Shown here piece after piece: positions 35,270 through 44,212 of a stretch of DNA of 64,000 nt (the stretch's first letter is position 1; every line of letters begins with the position of its first letter). The DNA comes from Streptomyces sp. DT2A-34 (GTDB taxonomy: Bacteria > Actinomycetota > Actinomycetes > Streptomycetales > Streptomycetaceae), in NCBI RefSeq assembly GCF_030499515.1, contig NZ_JASTWJ010000001.1, positions 1,054,001-1,118,000 on the forward strand, written 5' to 3'. The position numbers and the translations under genes were made by a program. The notes under the pieces were generated by a model, which was given only the letters and a program-made list of their open reading frames with translations, was not told the origin of the DNA and ran no database searches.

Positions 35270-37479
35270 CACGACAACGAAGAATGTGGGCCGCCCTGTT
35301 GGCCGCACTGCTCGTGGTGCTCGGACTGCAGGCGTTGCCCGCGACCGGACAGCCACGGCCCCAGCCCCAGCCGCAAGCGGCCGCCGAACAGGTCCTCACC
35401 TGGACGGCCGGCGACGACATCACCAAGTACACGACGGCACCCGCGACGGCCGTCGCCGGCCGGACGACGATCGTCTTCGAGAACAGCACGGCGACCGGAA
35501 ACACCACCGGGATGCCGCACACGTTGACGTTCGACACCTCCGACCCGGAGTTCAACAACGACGTCCAGCTGAACATCCTCGCCAACCCGAACGACGCCCA
35601 GGGCGGCCGCCACACCGCCGAGGTCACGCTCACCCCGGGCCGCTACCGCTACTACTGCACGATCCCCGGCCACGGGCAGATGCAGGGCATCCTCGTGGTG
35701 ACCGAGGGCAGCGGCGGGGACACGACGGCGCCCGAGGCGTCGGCCCACGTCAGCGGGACGCAGAACGGGCAGGGGCAGTACGTCGGTTCGGCGAGCGTGG
35801 CGATCCACGCCACCGACGAGGCGGGCGGCTCCGGCGTCGACCGCGTCGAGTACGCGGTCGGTGACACGGGCGCCTGGCAGCCGTACACCACGCCGGTCGT
35901 CGTCGATCAGGTCGGCGACCACACGATCCGCTACCGCGCCTTCGACAAGGCGGGGAACGTCTCTGCGGAGAAGGACGTCGCGTTCACGGTGGTGCCACCG
36001 CCGAGCGACGACACGACCGCGCCGGAGACTTCGGCGACGGTCAGCGGTGAGCAGAACGCCGACGGCACGTACGTCGACATGGCGACCGTCACCGTCTCCG
36101 CCTCGGACACCGGTTCCGGCGTGAACACCATCGAGTACGCGATCGGCTCCGGCGCCTGGCAGCCGTACACCGCGCCCGTGATGGTGCACGAGGTCGGCAG
36201 CCACACGGTGCGCTACCGGGCCACCGACAAGGCGGGGAACGTCGCGGCCGAGAAGAACGTGCGGTTCACGGTCGTGGCGGCGCCCCAGCCGGACACGACC
36301 CCGCCGGTGACCGGCGTGAGCGTCGAGGGCACGAAGAACTCCGACGGGGCGTACATCGGCAACGCCGAGGTGACCGTCACGGCGACCGACGAGCACCACG
36401 GCTCGGGTGTCGACCGGATCGAGTACTCGATCGACGGCGGGCCGTACCTCGCGTACGCCGCCCCCGTGGTCGTCGACCGCGCCGGCACCCACACCCTCGC
36501 CTACCGGGCGACGGACAAGGCGGGCAACACCTCCGCGGCCCGCACGGTGACCTTCACCGTGGTGTCCAGTCAGGTGCCGGCGCCCAACTGCCCAGAGTTC
36601 GACGAGCGGTTGACGGTGATCGTCGGCACCGTCGACTCGGGTGTCCCGAACAGGCTCACCAACAACCGGTGCCGGATCAACGAGTTGATCGAGGACGAGA
36701 AGGAGTGGACGTCCCACGCGCTGTTCCTCAAGCATGTGACGACCGTCCTCGACAAGCTCCTGAAGGAAGGGGTCGTCGACCAGCGCGAGTACAACGCCAT
36801 CCGCGAGGCCGCCCGTCAGTCCGGGATCGGCGAGCCCGGACAGACCGAGGGCTACCGCACGATCCTCGACGGCAGCGCGGAGTCGTTCGCCAAGTGGCAG
36901 CAGGTGGGCGGCGGTTCGTTCGCGCCGAACGGTGACGGGACGATCACCAGTGGGACCACCAAGCCCGGCCTTGGCATGCTGTGGTTCCCGCAGCGCAAGT
37001 ACGGCGACTTCTCGCTCCGGCTCCAGTGGCGTGACGACGCCCCGGGCACCGGCAACGCCAACTCCGGCGTGTTCGTCCGCTTCCCGTGGGTCCACGACCA
37101 CCCCGAGGAGTCACGGCCCGAGTGGGTCGCCATCAAGTACGGGCACGAGGTGCAGGTGCTCGACCGGCCCGACGGCGACATGTACAAGACGGGCTCGGTC
37201 TACGGCTTCGACCGCGTGGGCCTCGCCGGTGCCGGCGTCACCCAGAAGGGAACCTGGAACGACTACGAGATCCGCGTCGTCGACCAGCACTACTCGGTCT
37301 ACCGCAACGGCGTGCTGATCAACGAGTTCGACAACACCGGCGGCCAGGACTTCGTCCCGCCCCGCTCGGACGACCCGGGCACGGACGGGCGACGGTTCAC
37401 CTCCGGGTACATCGGGCTCCAGGTGCACGGCACGACGGATGTGGTCTCGTACCGGGACATCAGGATCAAGGAACTGTAG
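35266..37479 (+). CDS. Secreted cupredoxin / Ig-like repeats / DUF1080 protein
   Basis: A 737-residue exported protein. After the signal peptide come: a plastocyanin-like domain (about 40-150) with complete type 1 copper ligands His85, Cys131, His136 and Met139 (YYCTIPGHGQMQG); three repeats of about 95 residues each with DTTAPE...VEYAVG...YRAFDKAGNVSAEK (OmpL47/Ig-like); a spacer with two cysteines; and a C-terminal DUF1080 (3-keto-disaccharide hydrolase, LamG-like) domain from about 545. GTG 35266 overlaps the upstream stop, so both proteins are made together. The copper site suggests electron transfer. Confidence 0.85.
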   Translation: MTRQRRMWAALLAALLVVLGLQALPATGQPRPQPQPQAAAEQVLTWTAGDDITKYTTAPATAVAGRTTIVFENSTATGNTTGMPHTLTFDTSDPEFNNDVQLNILANPNDAQGGRHTAEVTLTPGRYRYYCTIPGHGQMQGILVVTEGSGGDTTAPEASAHVSGTQNGQGQYVGSASVAIHATDEAGGSGVDRVEYAVGDTGAWQPYTTPVVVDQVGDHTIRYRAFDKAGNVSAEKDVAFTVVPPPSDDTTAPETSATVSGEQNADGTYVDMATVTVSASDTGSGVNTIEYAIGSGAWQPYTAPVMVHEVGSHTVRYRATDKAGNVAAEKNVRFTVVAAPQPDTTPPVTGVSVEGTKNSDGAYIGNAEVTVTATDEHHGSGVDRIEYSIDGGPYLAYAAPVVVDRAGTHTLAYRATDKAGNTSAARTVTFTVVSSQVPAPNCPEFDERLTVIVGTVDSGVPNRLTNNRCRINELIEDEKEWTSHALFLKHVTTVLDKLLKEGVVDQREYNAIREAARQSGIGEPGQTEGYRTILDGSAESFAKWQQVGGGSFAPNGDGTITSGTTKPGLGMLWFPQRKYGDFSLRLQWRDDAPGTGNANSGVFVRFPWVHDHPEESRPEWVAIKYGHEVQVLDRPDGDMYKTGSVYGFDRVGLAGAGVTQKGTWNDYEIRVVDQHYSVYRNGVLINEFDNTGGQDFVPPRSDDPGTDGRRFTSGYIGLQVHGTTDVVSYRDIRIKEL

Positions 37480-38515
37480 GTTCCGGCGGCGTCTCCTCGG
37501 CAGGCGCCGCCTTCTTGGCCCGGCTCGGCTGTACCCGCTTGGGCTCCCCCGGCATCTTCGGATACTCGGGTGGGTACGGCAGATCGCCGAGTCCGTGGTC
37601 GCGCTCGTCCTGGTTGGCCAGCTCCAGCAGCGCGTCCAGCGAGAAGCGGTGGTCGTCCATGTCCGCGTGCACGTCGCCGAGTTCGGCGAAGCGCGCGGGC
37701 ATGGTGGCGATGTCGAAGTCCTGGGGACGGGCCTCGCCGACCTCCTCCCAGCGCAGGGGGGCGGAGACCGGGGCGTGCGGGCGTGGCCGTACGGAATAGG
37801 CGGAGGCGATCGTGCGGTCGCGTGCCGTCTGGTTGTAGTCGATGAAGATGCGCTCGCCCCGTTCCTCCTTCCACCACTTGATGGTCACCTGCTCGGGCAT
37901 CCGGCGTTCCATCTCCCGGCCGACGGCGATGGCGGCGCGCCGGACCTGGGTGAAGGTCCAGCGCGGCTCGATGGGCACGAAGACGTGCAGGCCGCGGCCG
38001 CCGGAAGTCTTGGGCCAACCACGCAGGCCGCCGAACTCGTCCAGGACCGCGCGCAGTTCGTGGGCGGCGCGGACGGCGTCGTCGTAGTCGGTGCCGGGCT
38101 GGGGGTCCAGGTCGATGCGGAGTTCGTCGGGGCTGTCCACGTCGTCGCGGCGGACCGGCCAGGGGTGGAAGGTGAGCGTGCCGTACTGGGCGGCCCACAG
38201 GACGGCGGCCTCCTCGGTGGGGCACATCTCGTCGGCGCTGCGGCCGCTGGGGAAGGTGATGTGGGCGGTGGGGATCCAGTCCGGCATGTTCTTCGGTGCC
38301 CGCTTCTGGAAGAACCACTCGCCGGTGACGCCGTCCGGGTAGCGCTCCAGGGTGGTGGGGCGGTCGCGCAAGGCACGCAGGATGCCGGGGCCGACGGCGA
38401 TGTAGTAGCGGGCGAGGTCCAGCTTGGTGAAGCCGCGCTCGGGAAAGAAGACCTTGCCCGGGTTGGACAGGCGAACGGTCCGGCCGCCCGCTTCCAGTTC
38501 CACCGCTTCGCCCAT
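37466..38515 (-). CDS. LigD-type polymerase domain protein (NHEJ primase-polymerase)
   Basis: A 349-residue stand-alone PolDom of the archaeo-eukaryotic primase type, which fills in ends and adds ribonucleotides during non-homologous end joining. The catalytic acidic pair is Asp135/Asp137 in LRIDLDPQPG, followed by TSGGRGLHVFVPI (nucleotide binding) and RIFIDYNQTARDRT. No ligase or phosphoesterase domain is attached; a lysine/proline-rich C-terminal tail follows. The 3' end overlaps the convergent secreted gene by 14 bases. It is divergent from the ligase gene, with 74 bases between. Confidence 0.9.
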   Translation of the reverse strand: MGEAVELEAGGRTVRLSNPGKVFFPERGFTKLDLARYYIAVGPGILRALRDRPTTLERYPDGVTGEWFFQKRAPKNMPDWIPTAHITFPSGRSADEMCPTEEAAVLWAAQYGTLTFHPWPVRRDDVDSPDELRIDLDPQPGTDYDDAVRAAHELRAVLDEFGGLRGWPKTSGGRGLHVFVPIEPRWTFTQVRRAAIAVGREMERRMPEQVTIKWWKEERGERIFIDYNQTARDRTIASAYSVRPRPHAPVSAPLRWEEVGEARPQDFDIATMPARFAELGDVHADMDDHRFSLDALLELANQDERDHGLGDLPYPPEYPKMPGEPKRVQPSRAKKAAPAEETPPEPTVP

Positions 38516-38589
38516 GCGAGCCACGGTAGGCGGACCGGGCACACCTCGCACACCGGGCGTCAGCGGCTGTATGCGCGCAGAATCGGAGC

Positions 38590-39660
38590 ATGGACCTGCC
38601 GGTGATGCCGCCCGTGAAGCCGATGCTCGCCAAGTCGGTGGCGAAGATCCCGCCGGGCATGCAGTACGAGGCGAAGTGGGACGGGTTCCGGGCGATCGTG
38701 TTCCGCGACCGGGACGAGGTCGAGCTGGGCAGCCGTACGGGCAAGCCATTGACCAGGTACTTTCCCGAGCTGGTGGCGGGGCTGAAGGAGCGGCTGCCCG
38801 AGCGGTGCGTGCTGGACGGGGAGATCGTGATCGCGCGGGAGGGGCGGCTGGACTTCGACGCGCTCACCGAGCGCATCCACCCGGCCGACTCCCGGGTGCG
38901 GACGCTGGCCGAGCGCACCCCGTCGTCGTTCGTGGCCTTCGACCTGTTGGCGCTGGCGGACGAGTCGCTGCTGGAGGTACCGCTGGCGGACCGGCGGGCG
39001 ATGCTCACCATGGCGCTGTCCGGGGTGACGGCGCCGGTGCACGTGGCGCCGGCGACGACCGACATCGAGACGGCCCAGGGGTGGTTCGAGCAGTACGAGG
39101 GTGCCGGACTGGACGGTGTCATCGCCAAGCCGCTCACCCTGCGCTATCTCCAGGACGAGCGGGCCATGTTCAAGATCAAGCACGAGCGGACCGCGGACGT
39201 CGTCGTCGCGGGGTACCGCCTCCACAAGAGCGGGCCGGTCGTGGGCTCCTTGCTGCTCGGGCTCTACGACGACCGGGGCGCCCTCCAGCACGTGGGCGTG
39301 TCGGCGGCGTTCCCCATGAAGCGGCGCGCCGAACTGATCGAGGAGCTGGAGCCGCTGCGCATGGACGATGTCGCCGGCCACCCCTGGGGGGCCTGGGCCG
39401 ACGAGGCGGCCCACGAGTCGGCCCGGCTGCCGGGCGCGCCGAGCCGCTGGTCGGGCAAGAAGGACCTGTCCTGGGTGCCGCTCAGACCGGAGTGGGTGGC
39501 CGAGGTGGCGTACGACCACATGGAGAACGGGGCGCGCTTCCGGCACACGGCCCGCTTCCGCCGCTGGCGGCCGGACCGCACCCCCGAGAGCTGCACCTAC
39601 GCCCAGTTGGAGGAGCCGGTCCGCTACGACCTCGCGGAGATCTTCGCGCCACCGGCCTGA
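38590..39660 (+). CDS. ligC: ATP-dependent DNA ligase (LigC type)
   Basis: A 356-residue ligase. Motif I is YEAKWDGFRA with the adenylated Lys29; motif III SSFVAFDLLAL; motif IV LDGVIAK; motif V MFKIKHERTADVV; then an OB-fold (about 215-350) ending with RPEWVAEVAYDHMENGARFR. The opening MDLPVMPPVKPMLA is as in mycobacterial LigC. It probably seals breaks together with the divergent PolDom and a Ku protein, which is not in this window. ATG 38590 has GGAG only one base away, so a leaderless or re-spaced start is possible. Confidence 0.9.
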   Translation: MDLPVMPPVKPMLAKSVAKIPPGMQYEAKWDGFRAIVFRDRDEVELGSRTGKPLTRYFPELVAGLKERLPERCVLDGEIVIAREGRLDFDALTERIHPADSRVRTLAERTPSSFVAFDLLALADESLLEVPLADRRAMLTMALSGVTAPVHVAPATTDIETAQGWFEQYEGAGLDGVIAKPLTLRYLQDERAMFKIKHERTADVVVAGYRLHKSGPVVGSLLLGLYDDRGALQHVGVSAAFPMKRRAELIEELEPLRMDDVAGHPWGAWADEAAHESARLPGAPSRWSGKKDLSWVPLRPEWVAEVAYDHMENGARFRHTARFRRWRPDRTPESCTYAQLEEPVRYDLAEIFAPPA

Positions 39661-39685
39661 CGTGAAGCCGAACGGGAGTCAGGAG

Positions 39686-40876
39686 TCAGGGCTTCATCAG
39701 CACCTTGACCGCGCCTTCCTGCTTGCGCTGGAACATCTCGTACGCGTGCGGGGCGTCGCTCAGCGGCACGCGGTGGGTGGCGAAGTCGTCGACGCCGAGG
39801 GGGTCCTCGTCCGTCAGATACGGCAGGATGTCGTCGCTCCAGCGGCGCACATTGGCCTGCCCCATGCGGATCTGGATCTGCTTGTCGAACAGGGTGAGCA
39901 GCGGTATCGGGTCCGCCATGCCGCCGTACACGCCGGACAGGGAGATCGTGCCGCCGCGCCGCACCAGGTCGATGGCGGTGTAGAGGGCGGCGAGCCGGTC
40001 GACGCTGAAGCGTTCGGCGAACGGACCGCTCAGCTTGCGCGGCAGCATCGCCGAGGCCTGCTGGGCCAGCCGCGCGGCGGCGCTGCCGTGTGCCTCGGTG
40101 CCGACCGCGTCGATGACGGCGTCGGGGCCGCGGCCGTCGGTCTGGTCGCGGATGGCGGCGACGAGTTCCTTCTCGTCGTCGAAGCTCCTGAGGTCGTACG
40201 TCTCGACACCTCGCTCACGTGCCCGCCGCAGCCGCTCGGGGACCAGGTCCACGCCGAACACCCGCCCGGCGCCCTGCACCCGGGCGACCCGGCAGGCCAT
40301 GTCGCCGATGGGGCCGAGGCCGAGTACGGCGATGCTGCCGCCCTCGGGGATCTCGGCGTAGCGGACCGCCTGCCAGGCGGTGGGCAGGACGTCGGAGAGA
40401 TAGACGAACCGGTCGTCGGGCGGCCCTTCCGGGATCTTGATCGGGCCGAACTGCGCCTGGGGGACGCGCAGATACTCGGCCTGAGCACCCGGCACGGCGC
40501 CGTACAGGCGGGTGTAGCCGAACAGGGCGGCGCCCATGCCCTCGCCGGTGACCTGGGTGGTCTCGCACTGGGTCGGCAGCCCGGTCAGGCACATCCAGCA
40601 GTTGCCGCAGGCGATCTGGAAGGGCACCACGACCCGGTCGCCGGCCTGCAGGTCCGGCACCCCGGCGCCGACCTCCTCGACGATGCCCATCGGCTCGTGA
40701 CCGAGGATGTCCCCCGGTGTCATGAACGGCGTCAGCACCTCGTACAAGTGCAGGTCGGAGCCGCACAGCCCGGTGGACGTGATGCGGATGACCGCGTCCG
40801 TCGGCTCCTGGATCGTCGGATCGGGCACGTTCTCCACGCGCACGTCCCGCTTGCCCTGCCAGGTCACTGCCCTCAT
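39686..40876 (-). CDS. Zinc-dependent dehydrogenase, formaldehyde dehydrogenase-like
   Basis: A 396-residue medium-chain dehydrogenase. Catalytic zinc ligands: Cys38 (GLCGSDLHLY) and His60-Glu61 (GHEPMG). Structural zinc: Cys90, 93, 96 and 104 (ACGNCWMCLTGLPTQC). NAD site VLGLGPIGDMACRVARV. The long insert and the C-terminal pattern resemble glutathione-independent formaldehyde dehydrogenase more than simple alcohol dehydrogenases. The vanillate demethylase in this window releases formaldehyde, which offers a possible role, but the genes are 21 kb apart. ATG 40876 with GGAG upstream. Confidence 0.82.
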   Translation of the reverse strand: MRAVTWQGKRDVRVENVPDPTIQEPTDAVIRITSTGLCGSDLHLYEVLTPFMTPGDILGHEPMGIVEEVGAGVPDLQAGDRVVVPFQIACGNCWMCLTGLPTQCETTQVTGEGMGAALFGYTRLYGAVPGAQAEYLRVPQAQFGPIKIPEGPPDDRFVYLSDVLPTAWQAVRYAEIPEGGSIAVLGLGPIGDMACRVARVQGAGRVFGVDLVPERLRRARERGVETYDLRSFDDEKELVAAIRDQTDGRGPDAVIDAVGTEAHGSAAARLAQQASAMLPRKLSGPFAERFSVDRLAALYTAIDLVRRGGTISLSGVYGGMADPIPLLTLFDKQIQIRMGQANVRRWSDDILPYLTDEDPLGVDDFATHRVPLSDAPHAYEMFQRKQEGAVKVLMKP

Positions 40877-41120
40877 CGCCCCGCGCTCCCTCCGTCACGT
40901 GTGCGCGTCCGCTCGTGCGGTGGCCGCCCGGGTACCCCTGCGCTCCCGCGCCGAACCGCTCGGACGGACCGGCGACACTCCCAACTGGCCGACCGGGCTG
41001 CCGGAACCGGTCAGGTATGACCTCGTATGGACTGACAGGTATGGCCTCCTATGAACGGATAAGTGCACAATCTGACTACACGGACTGGACGTACTGGGCG
41101 GACAGGGCGGGTGGCTGCGG

Positions 41121-42119
41121 ATGACGACGGTGGGCAGGCGACGAGGGGCGCGCGCGAGACGCGCCACGACCATGGCGGGGCTGCTGGCCGCCGCGCTGAC
41201 CGCTTCCCTGGCGGTCGGCTGCACGACGCCCGACGGCCCGCGCGACGACGGCCGCGGCCGGGAGCGTCCGCCGTCGCCGGGGACGAGCGAGAGCCGCGTG
41301 AACGGCGCCTCGGTGCTCGCCGTGAAGATCGACAACGTCCGCGCCGCGCGGCCCCATACGGGCCTGAACGCCGCGGACATCGTGTACGTCGAACAGGTCG
41401 AGGCCGGATTGAGCCGCCTGCTGGCGGTGTACGCGCAGAAACTGCCGGAGGTCATCGGGCCGGTGCGCAGCGCACGCGAGAGCGATCTGGAGCTACTGGG
41501 CCAGTTCAACCGGCCGACGCTCGCCTTCTCCGGTGCGCAGAGCAAGCTTCTGCCGCTGATCGACAAGGCACCCCTGCGGGCGGAGCCGCCCGAAAAGGCG
41601 ACCCACGCGTACTTCCGCGGCACGGACAGGTCTTCGCCGCACAACCTCTATCTGCGGCCCGGCCGGCTGATGTCCTCCGCCCCGGGCACCTCCGTCCTGA
41701 CGACCGGCTTCCGCTTCGGCGCCGCCCCCGCGGGCGGCATCCCCGAGACCTCGCGGACGGTGCGCTTCCCGGCGGCCCGGTTCACCTTCACCTGGTCCAG
41801 CAGCCAGGACCGCTGGCTGGTCGCCATGGACGGCAAGGCCGCCAGGACGACGGACGGGGAGCGGGTGGCGGCCGGCACGGTCGTCGTGCAGTACGTGAAG
41901 GTACGCAGGTCCGACTTCCACGACTCGGCCGGCAACTACACGCCGTACACCGAGACCGTGGGCGCCGGGAGGGCGGCGGTGCTGCGCGACGGGCACGTCC
42001 ACCACGTCAACTGGAAGCGCCCGCAGGCCACGGACGGCACCACGTTCACGACCGACGACGGCAAGCCGATGAACTTCCAGCACGGCCAGGTGTGGGTGGT
42101 GTTCGCGAAGGCGTCCTGA
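41121..42119 (+). CDS. DUF3048 lipoprotein
   Basis: A 332-residue exported lipoprotein: an arginine-rich N region, hydrophobic stretch and lipobox LAVGC (Cys34), then a flexible Pro/Arg/Glu segment and the DUF3048 domain, as in Bacillus YerB. Typical motifs are VLAVKIDNVRAARPHTGLNA, ADIVYVEQVEAGLSRLLAVY, GPVRSARESDLEL and a C-terminal GKPMNFQHGQVWVVF. Function unknown; anchored outside the membrane. In the 244 bases upstream is a 19-base direct repeat (41012 and 41036) but no clear promoter. Confidence 0.82.
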   Translation: MTTVGRRRGARARRATTMAGLLAAALTASLAVGCTTPDGPRDDGRGRERPPSPGTSESRVNGASVLAVKIDNVRAARPHTGLNAADIVYVEQVEAGLSRLLAVYAQKLPEVIGPVRSARESDLELLGQFNRPTLAFSGAQSKLLPLIDKAPLRAEPPEKATHAYFRGTDRSSPHNLYLRPGRLMSSAPGTSVLTTGFRFGAAPAGGIPETSRTVRFPAARFTFTWSSSQDRWLVAMDGKAARTTDGERVAAGTVVVQYVKVRRSDFHDSAGNYTPYTETVGAGRAAVLRDGHVHHVNWKRPQATDGTTFTTDDGKPMNFQHGQVWVVFAKAS

Positions 42120-42127
42120 GCGTTCCG

Positions 42128-42592
42128 TCAGCGTTGCGCGACGAGGGGTTCCGCCGGGTTGCGGAGCCCCTCGGCCGCGTCCGCGACCCGGCGGATCAGG
42201 TCGAAGAACAGCGTCTGTTCCTCGGCGGAGAGCGGGGCCAGGAAGACCTGGTTCATCCGGGCCGTACGGACGGTCAGCTTCTTGTGCGTGCGCAGCCCGT
42301 CGTCCGTCAGGCGCAGCAGGGAGCGACGGCCGTCCTGGGGGTCGCGGACCTTGTCGAGCAGCCCGCGGCGACCGAGCCGGCTGATCACCTCGGCGATCGT
42401 GGACCGGTCGAGCCCCACCCGCTCCCCCACCGTGCGCTGGTCCAGGCCCGGCTCGGCGACGAGCGCGTTGAGGACGGCGAACTGCGGGGAGGTGATCTCC
42501 TCGGAGACCATCGTGTTCCACAGCAGGTAGTGCGCCTGCTGGAGCCGCCGGGCGAGGTGCCCGGGGTGGGTGGTGAGGTCCACCGCGGCCAT
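42128..42592 (-). CDS. pcaV: MarR-family repressor of protocatechuate genes (PcaV)
   Basis: A 154-residue MarR winged-helix protein: HPGHLARRLQQAHYLLWNTM, SPQFAVLNALVAEPGLDQRT (HTH start), VGLDRSTIAEVISRLGRRGL (recognition helix) and KVRDPQDGRRSLLRLTDDG (wing). Its place divergent from the pca operon is that of S. coelicolor PcaV, which represses pca genes and releases DNA on binding protocatechuate. ATG 42592 follows GGGAG; the frame extends upstream without support. The operator candidate is described separately. Confidence 0.88.
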   Translation of the reverse strand: MAAVDLTTHPGHLARRLQQAHYLLWNTMVSEEITSPQFAVLNALVAEPGLDQRTVGERVGLDRSTIAEVISRLGRRGLLDKVRDPQDGRRSLLRLTDDGLRTHKKLTVRTARMNQVFLAPLSAEEQTLFFDLIRRVADAAEGLRNPAEPLVAQR

Positions 42593-42697
42593 GTGCGCTC
42601 CCGAGGTCGAATTCGTTGGTGTACTGAACGATAACCGCACCCACCTACCCCTGTCTCCCTCCCCCACCTTCACGTGACCTGCGTCAATCCCAAGGTC

Positions 42698-42763
42698 TTG
42701 ACGCCCGGCCGCTCCAGTGGCAGCGTGAGGGAAACCTCGCTGAAATACTCAGTGCCCTGAGTA
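42698..42763 (+). promoter_or_regulatory. pca operon promoter and PcaV operator
   Basis: TTGACG (42698-42703), 17 bases, CAGCGT (42721-42726) form a plausible promoter. Just downstream is a perfect inverted repeat TACTCAG-TGCC-CTGAGTA (42746-42763), which would lie at about +13 to +30 and block elongation or initiation when bound by PcaV. Confidence 0.65.
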
Positions 42764-42785
42764 ATTGGAGAGATGGGGCTTACGG

Positions 42786-43565
42786 ATGGACAAGGTGGTC
42801 GCCACCGCCGCTGAGGCAGTGGCCGATGTGCCCGAGGGCGCTTCGCTCGCGGTGGGCGGTTTCGGGCTGAGTGGTGTGCCGAACGTGCTCATCCAGGCCC
42901 TGTACGAGAAGGGCACCGGCTCACTGTCGGTGGTCTCCAACAACTGCGGGGCGATGGACTCCGGCCTCGCGATCCTGCTCGCGGCCGGGCGGATCGCCCG
43001 CGTGACCGGCTCCTACATCGGCGCCAACAAGGAGTTCGCCCGCCAGTACCTGGCCGGTGAGCTGGAGGTGGAGATGATCCCGCAGGGCACGCTCGCCGAG
43101 CGGCTGCGGGCGGGCGGCGCCGGGATCCCCGCGTTCTTCACGCCGGCCGGGGTGGGTACCCAGGTCGCGGACGGCGGGCTCCCTTGGCGCTACGACGGCC
43201 AGGGCGGCGTCGCGCTCGCCTCGCCGCCGAAGGAGGTGCGGGAGTTCGACGGCGTCGAGTACGTGCTGGAGCGGGGCATCCGTACCGACTTCGCGCTCGT
43301 GCGGGCGGCGAAGGGCGACCGGCACGGGAACCTGGTGTTCAACAAGTCCACCCGGAACTTCAACCCCCTCGCCGCCATGGCGGGGCGGGTGACGATCGCC
43401 GAGGTGGAGGAACTCGTCGAGCCCGGCGAGCTCGACCCGGACGCGGTGCATCTGCCGGGCATCTTCGTGCAGCGGGTCATCGCGCTCACCCCGGAGCAGG
43501 CGGCCGACAAGCAGATCGAACGGCGCACGATTTCCGCGCCCGGGGCACAAGGGACGGTGGGCTAG
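42786..43565 (+). CDS. pcaI: 3-oxoadipate CoA-transferase subunit A
   Basis: A 259-residue alpha subunit of 3-oxoadipate:succinyl-CoA transferase, which activates beta-ketoadipate. The CoA-transferase I signature is [20 protein letters not shown], with [20 protein letters not shown] and the central [23 protein letters not shown] 42786 begins the homology. A second ATG at 42773, out of frame and close to a GGAG, opens a 13-codon frame overlapping the start; it may be incidental. First gene of the pca operon. Confidence 0.92.
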   Translation: MDKVVATAAEAVADVPEGASLAVGGFGLSGVPNVLIQALYEKGTGSLSVVSNNCGAMDSGLAILLAAGRIARVTGSYIGANKEFARQYLAGELEVEMIPQGTLAERLRAGGAGIPAFFTPAGVGTQVADGGLPWRYDGQGGVALASPPKEVREFDGVEYVLERGIRTDFALVRAAKGDRHGNLVFNKSTRNFNPLAAMAGRVTIAEVEELVEPGELDPDAVHLPGIFVQRVIALTPEQAADKQIERRTISAPGAQGTVG

Positions 43566-43567
43566 TC

Positions 43568-44212
43568 ATGGCGTGGACGCGGGAAGAGATGGCCACGCGG
43601 GCCGCACACGAGCTTCAGGACGGGCAGTACGTCAACCTCGGCATCGGGCTGCCCACGCTGATCCCGAACTATCTGCCCGAGGGCGTGGAGGTGATCCTGG
43701 AGTCCGAGAACGGCATCCTCGGCACCGGCCCCTACCCCACCGACGACCAGGTCGACCCCGATCTGATCAACGCGGGCAAGGAGACCGTCACGGTGCTGCC
43801 GGGGGCGTCCTTCTTCGACTCGGCGCTGTCGTTCTCGATGATCCGGGGCGGGCACATCGATGTCGCCGTGCTGGGCGCGATGCAGGTGTCTCAGACCGGT
43901 GATCTGGCGAACTGGGCCATCCCCGGCAAGATGATCACCGGGATCGGCGGGGCGATGGACCTGGTCCACGGGGCCCGCACGGTCATCGTGGTGATGACCC
44001 ATACCGCCAAGGACGGCAGCCCGAAGATCCTCACCGAGTGCGCGCTGCCGCTCACCGGCAAGGCCTGCGTGAACCGGATCATCACCGACCTCGGCGTGCT
44101 CGACGTGACGCAGGACGGGCTGCTGCTCGTCGAGACGGCGCCCGGCGTGGCCGTCGACGAGATCGTCGCCAAGACCGACGCCAAGCTGACGATCGCGGAG
44201 GGCCTGCTGTGA
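43568..44212 (+). CDS. pcaJ: 3-oxoadipate CoA-transferase subunit B
   Basis: A 214-residue beta subunit; the catalytic Glu that carries CoA is in the SENG motif ([15 protein letters not shown]), followed by [20 protein letters not shown]. It forms the heterotetramer with PcaI, whose stop lies two bases upstream. ATG 43568 is the start. The stop overlaps the GTG of pcaF (GTGA). Confidence 0.92.
   Translation: MAWTREEMATRAAHELQDGQYVNLGIGLPTLIPNYLPEGVEVILESENGILGTGPYPTDDQVDPDLINAGKETVTVLPGASFFDSALSFSMIRGGHIDVAVLGAMQVSQTGDLANWAIPGKMITGIGGAMDLVHGARTVIVVMTHTAKDGSPKILTECALPLTGKACVNRIITDLGVLDVTQDGLLLVETAPGVAVDEIVAKTDAKLTIAEGLL

Noticed and set aside
41012..41054. Direct repeat caggtatgrcctcstatg upstream of the DUF3048 gene
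   Set aside because: Two imperfect copies 24 bp apart without dyad symmetry; not enough to call an operator.
42773..42814. Thirteen-codon upstream frame overlapping the pcaI start
   Set aside because: GGAG is only two bases from its ATG, too close for good initiation, and the peptide has no special composition.
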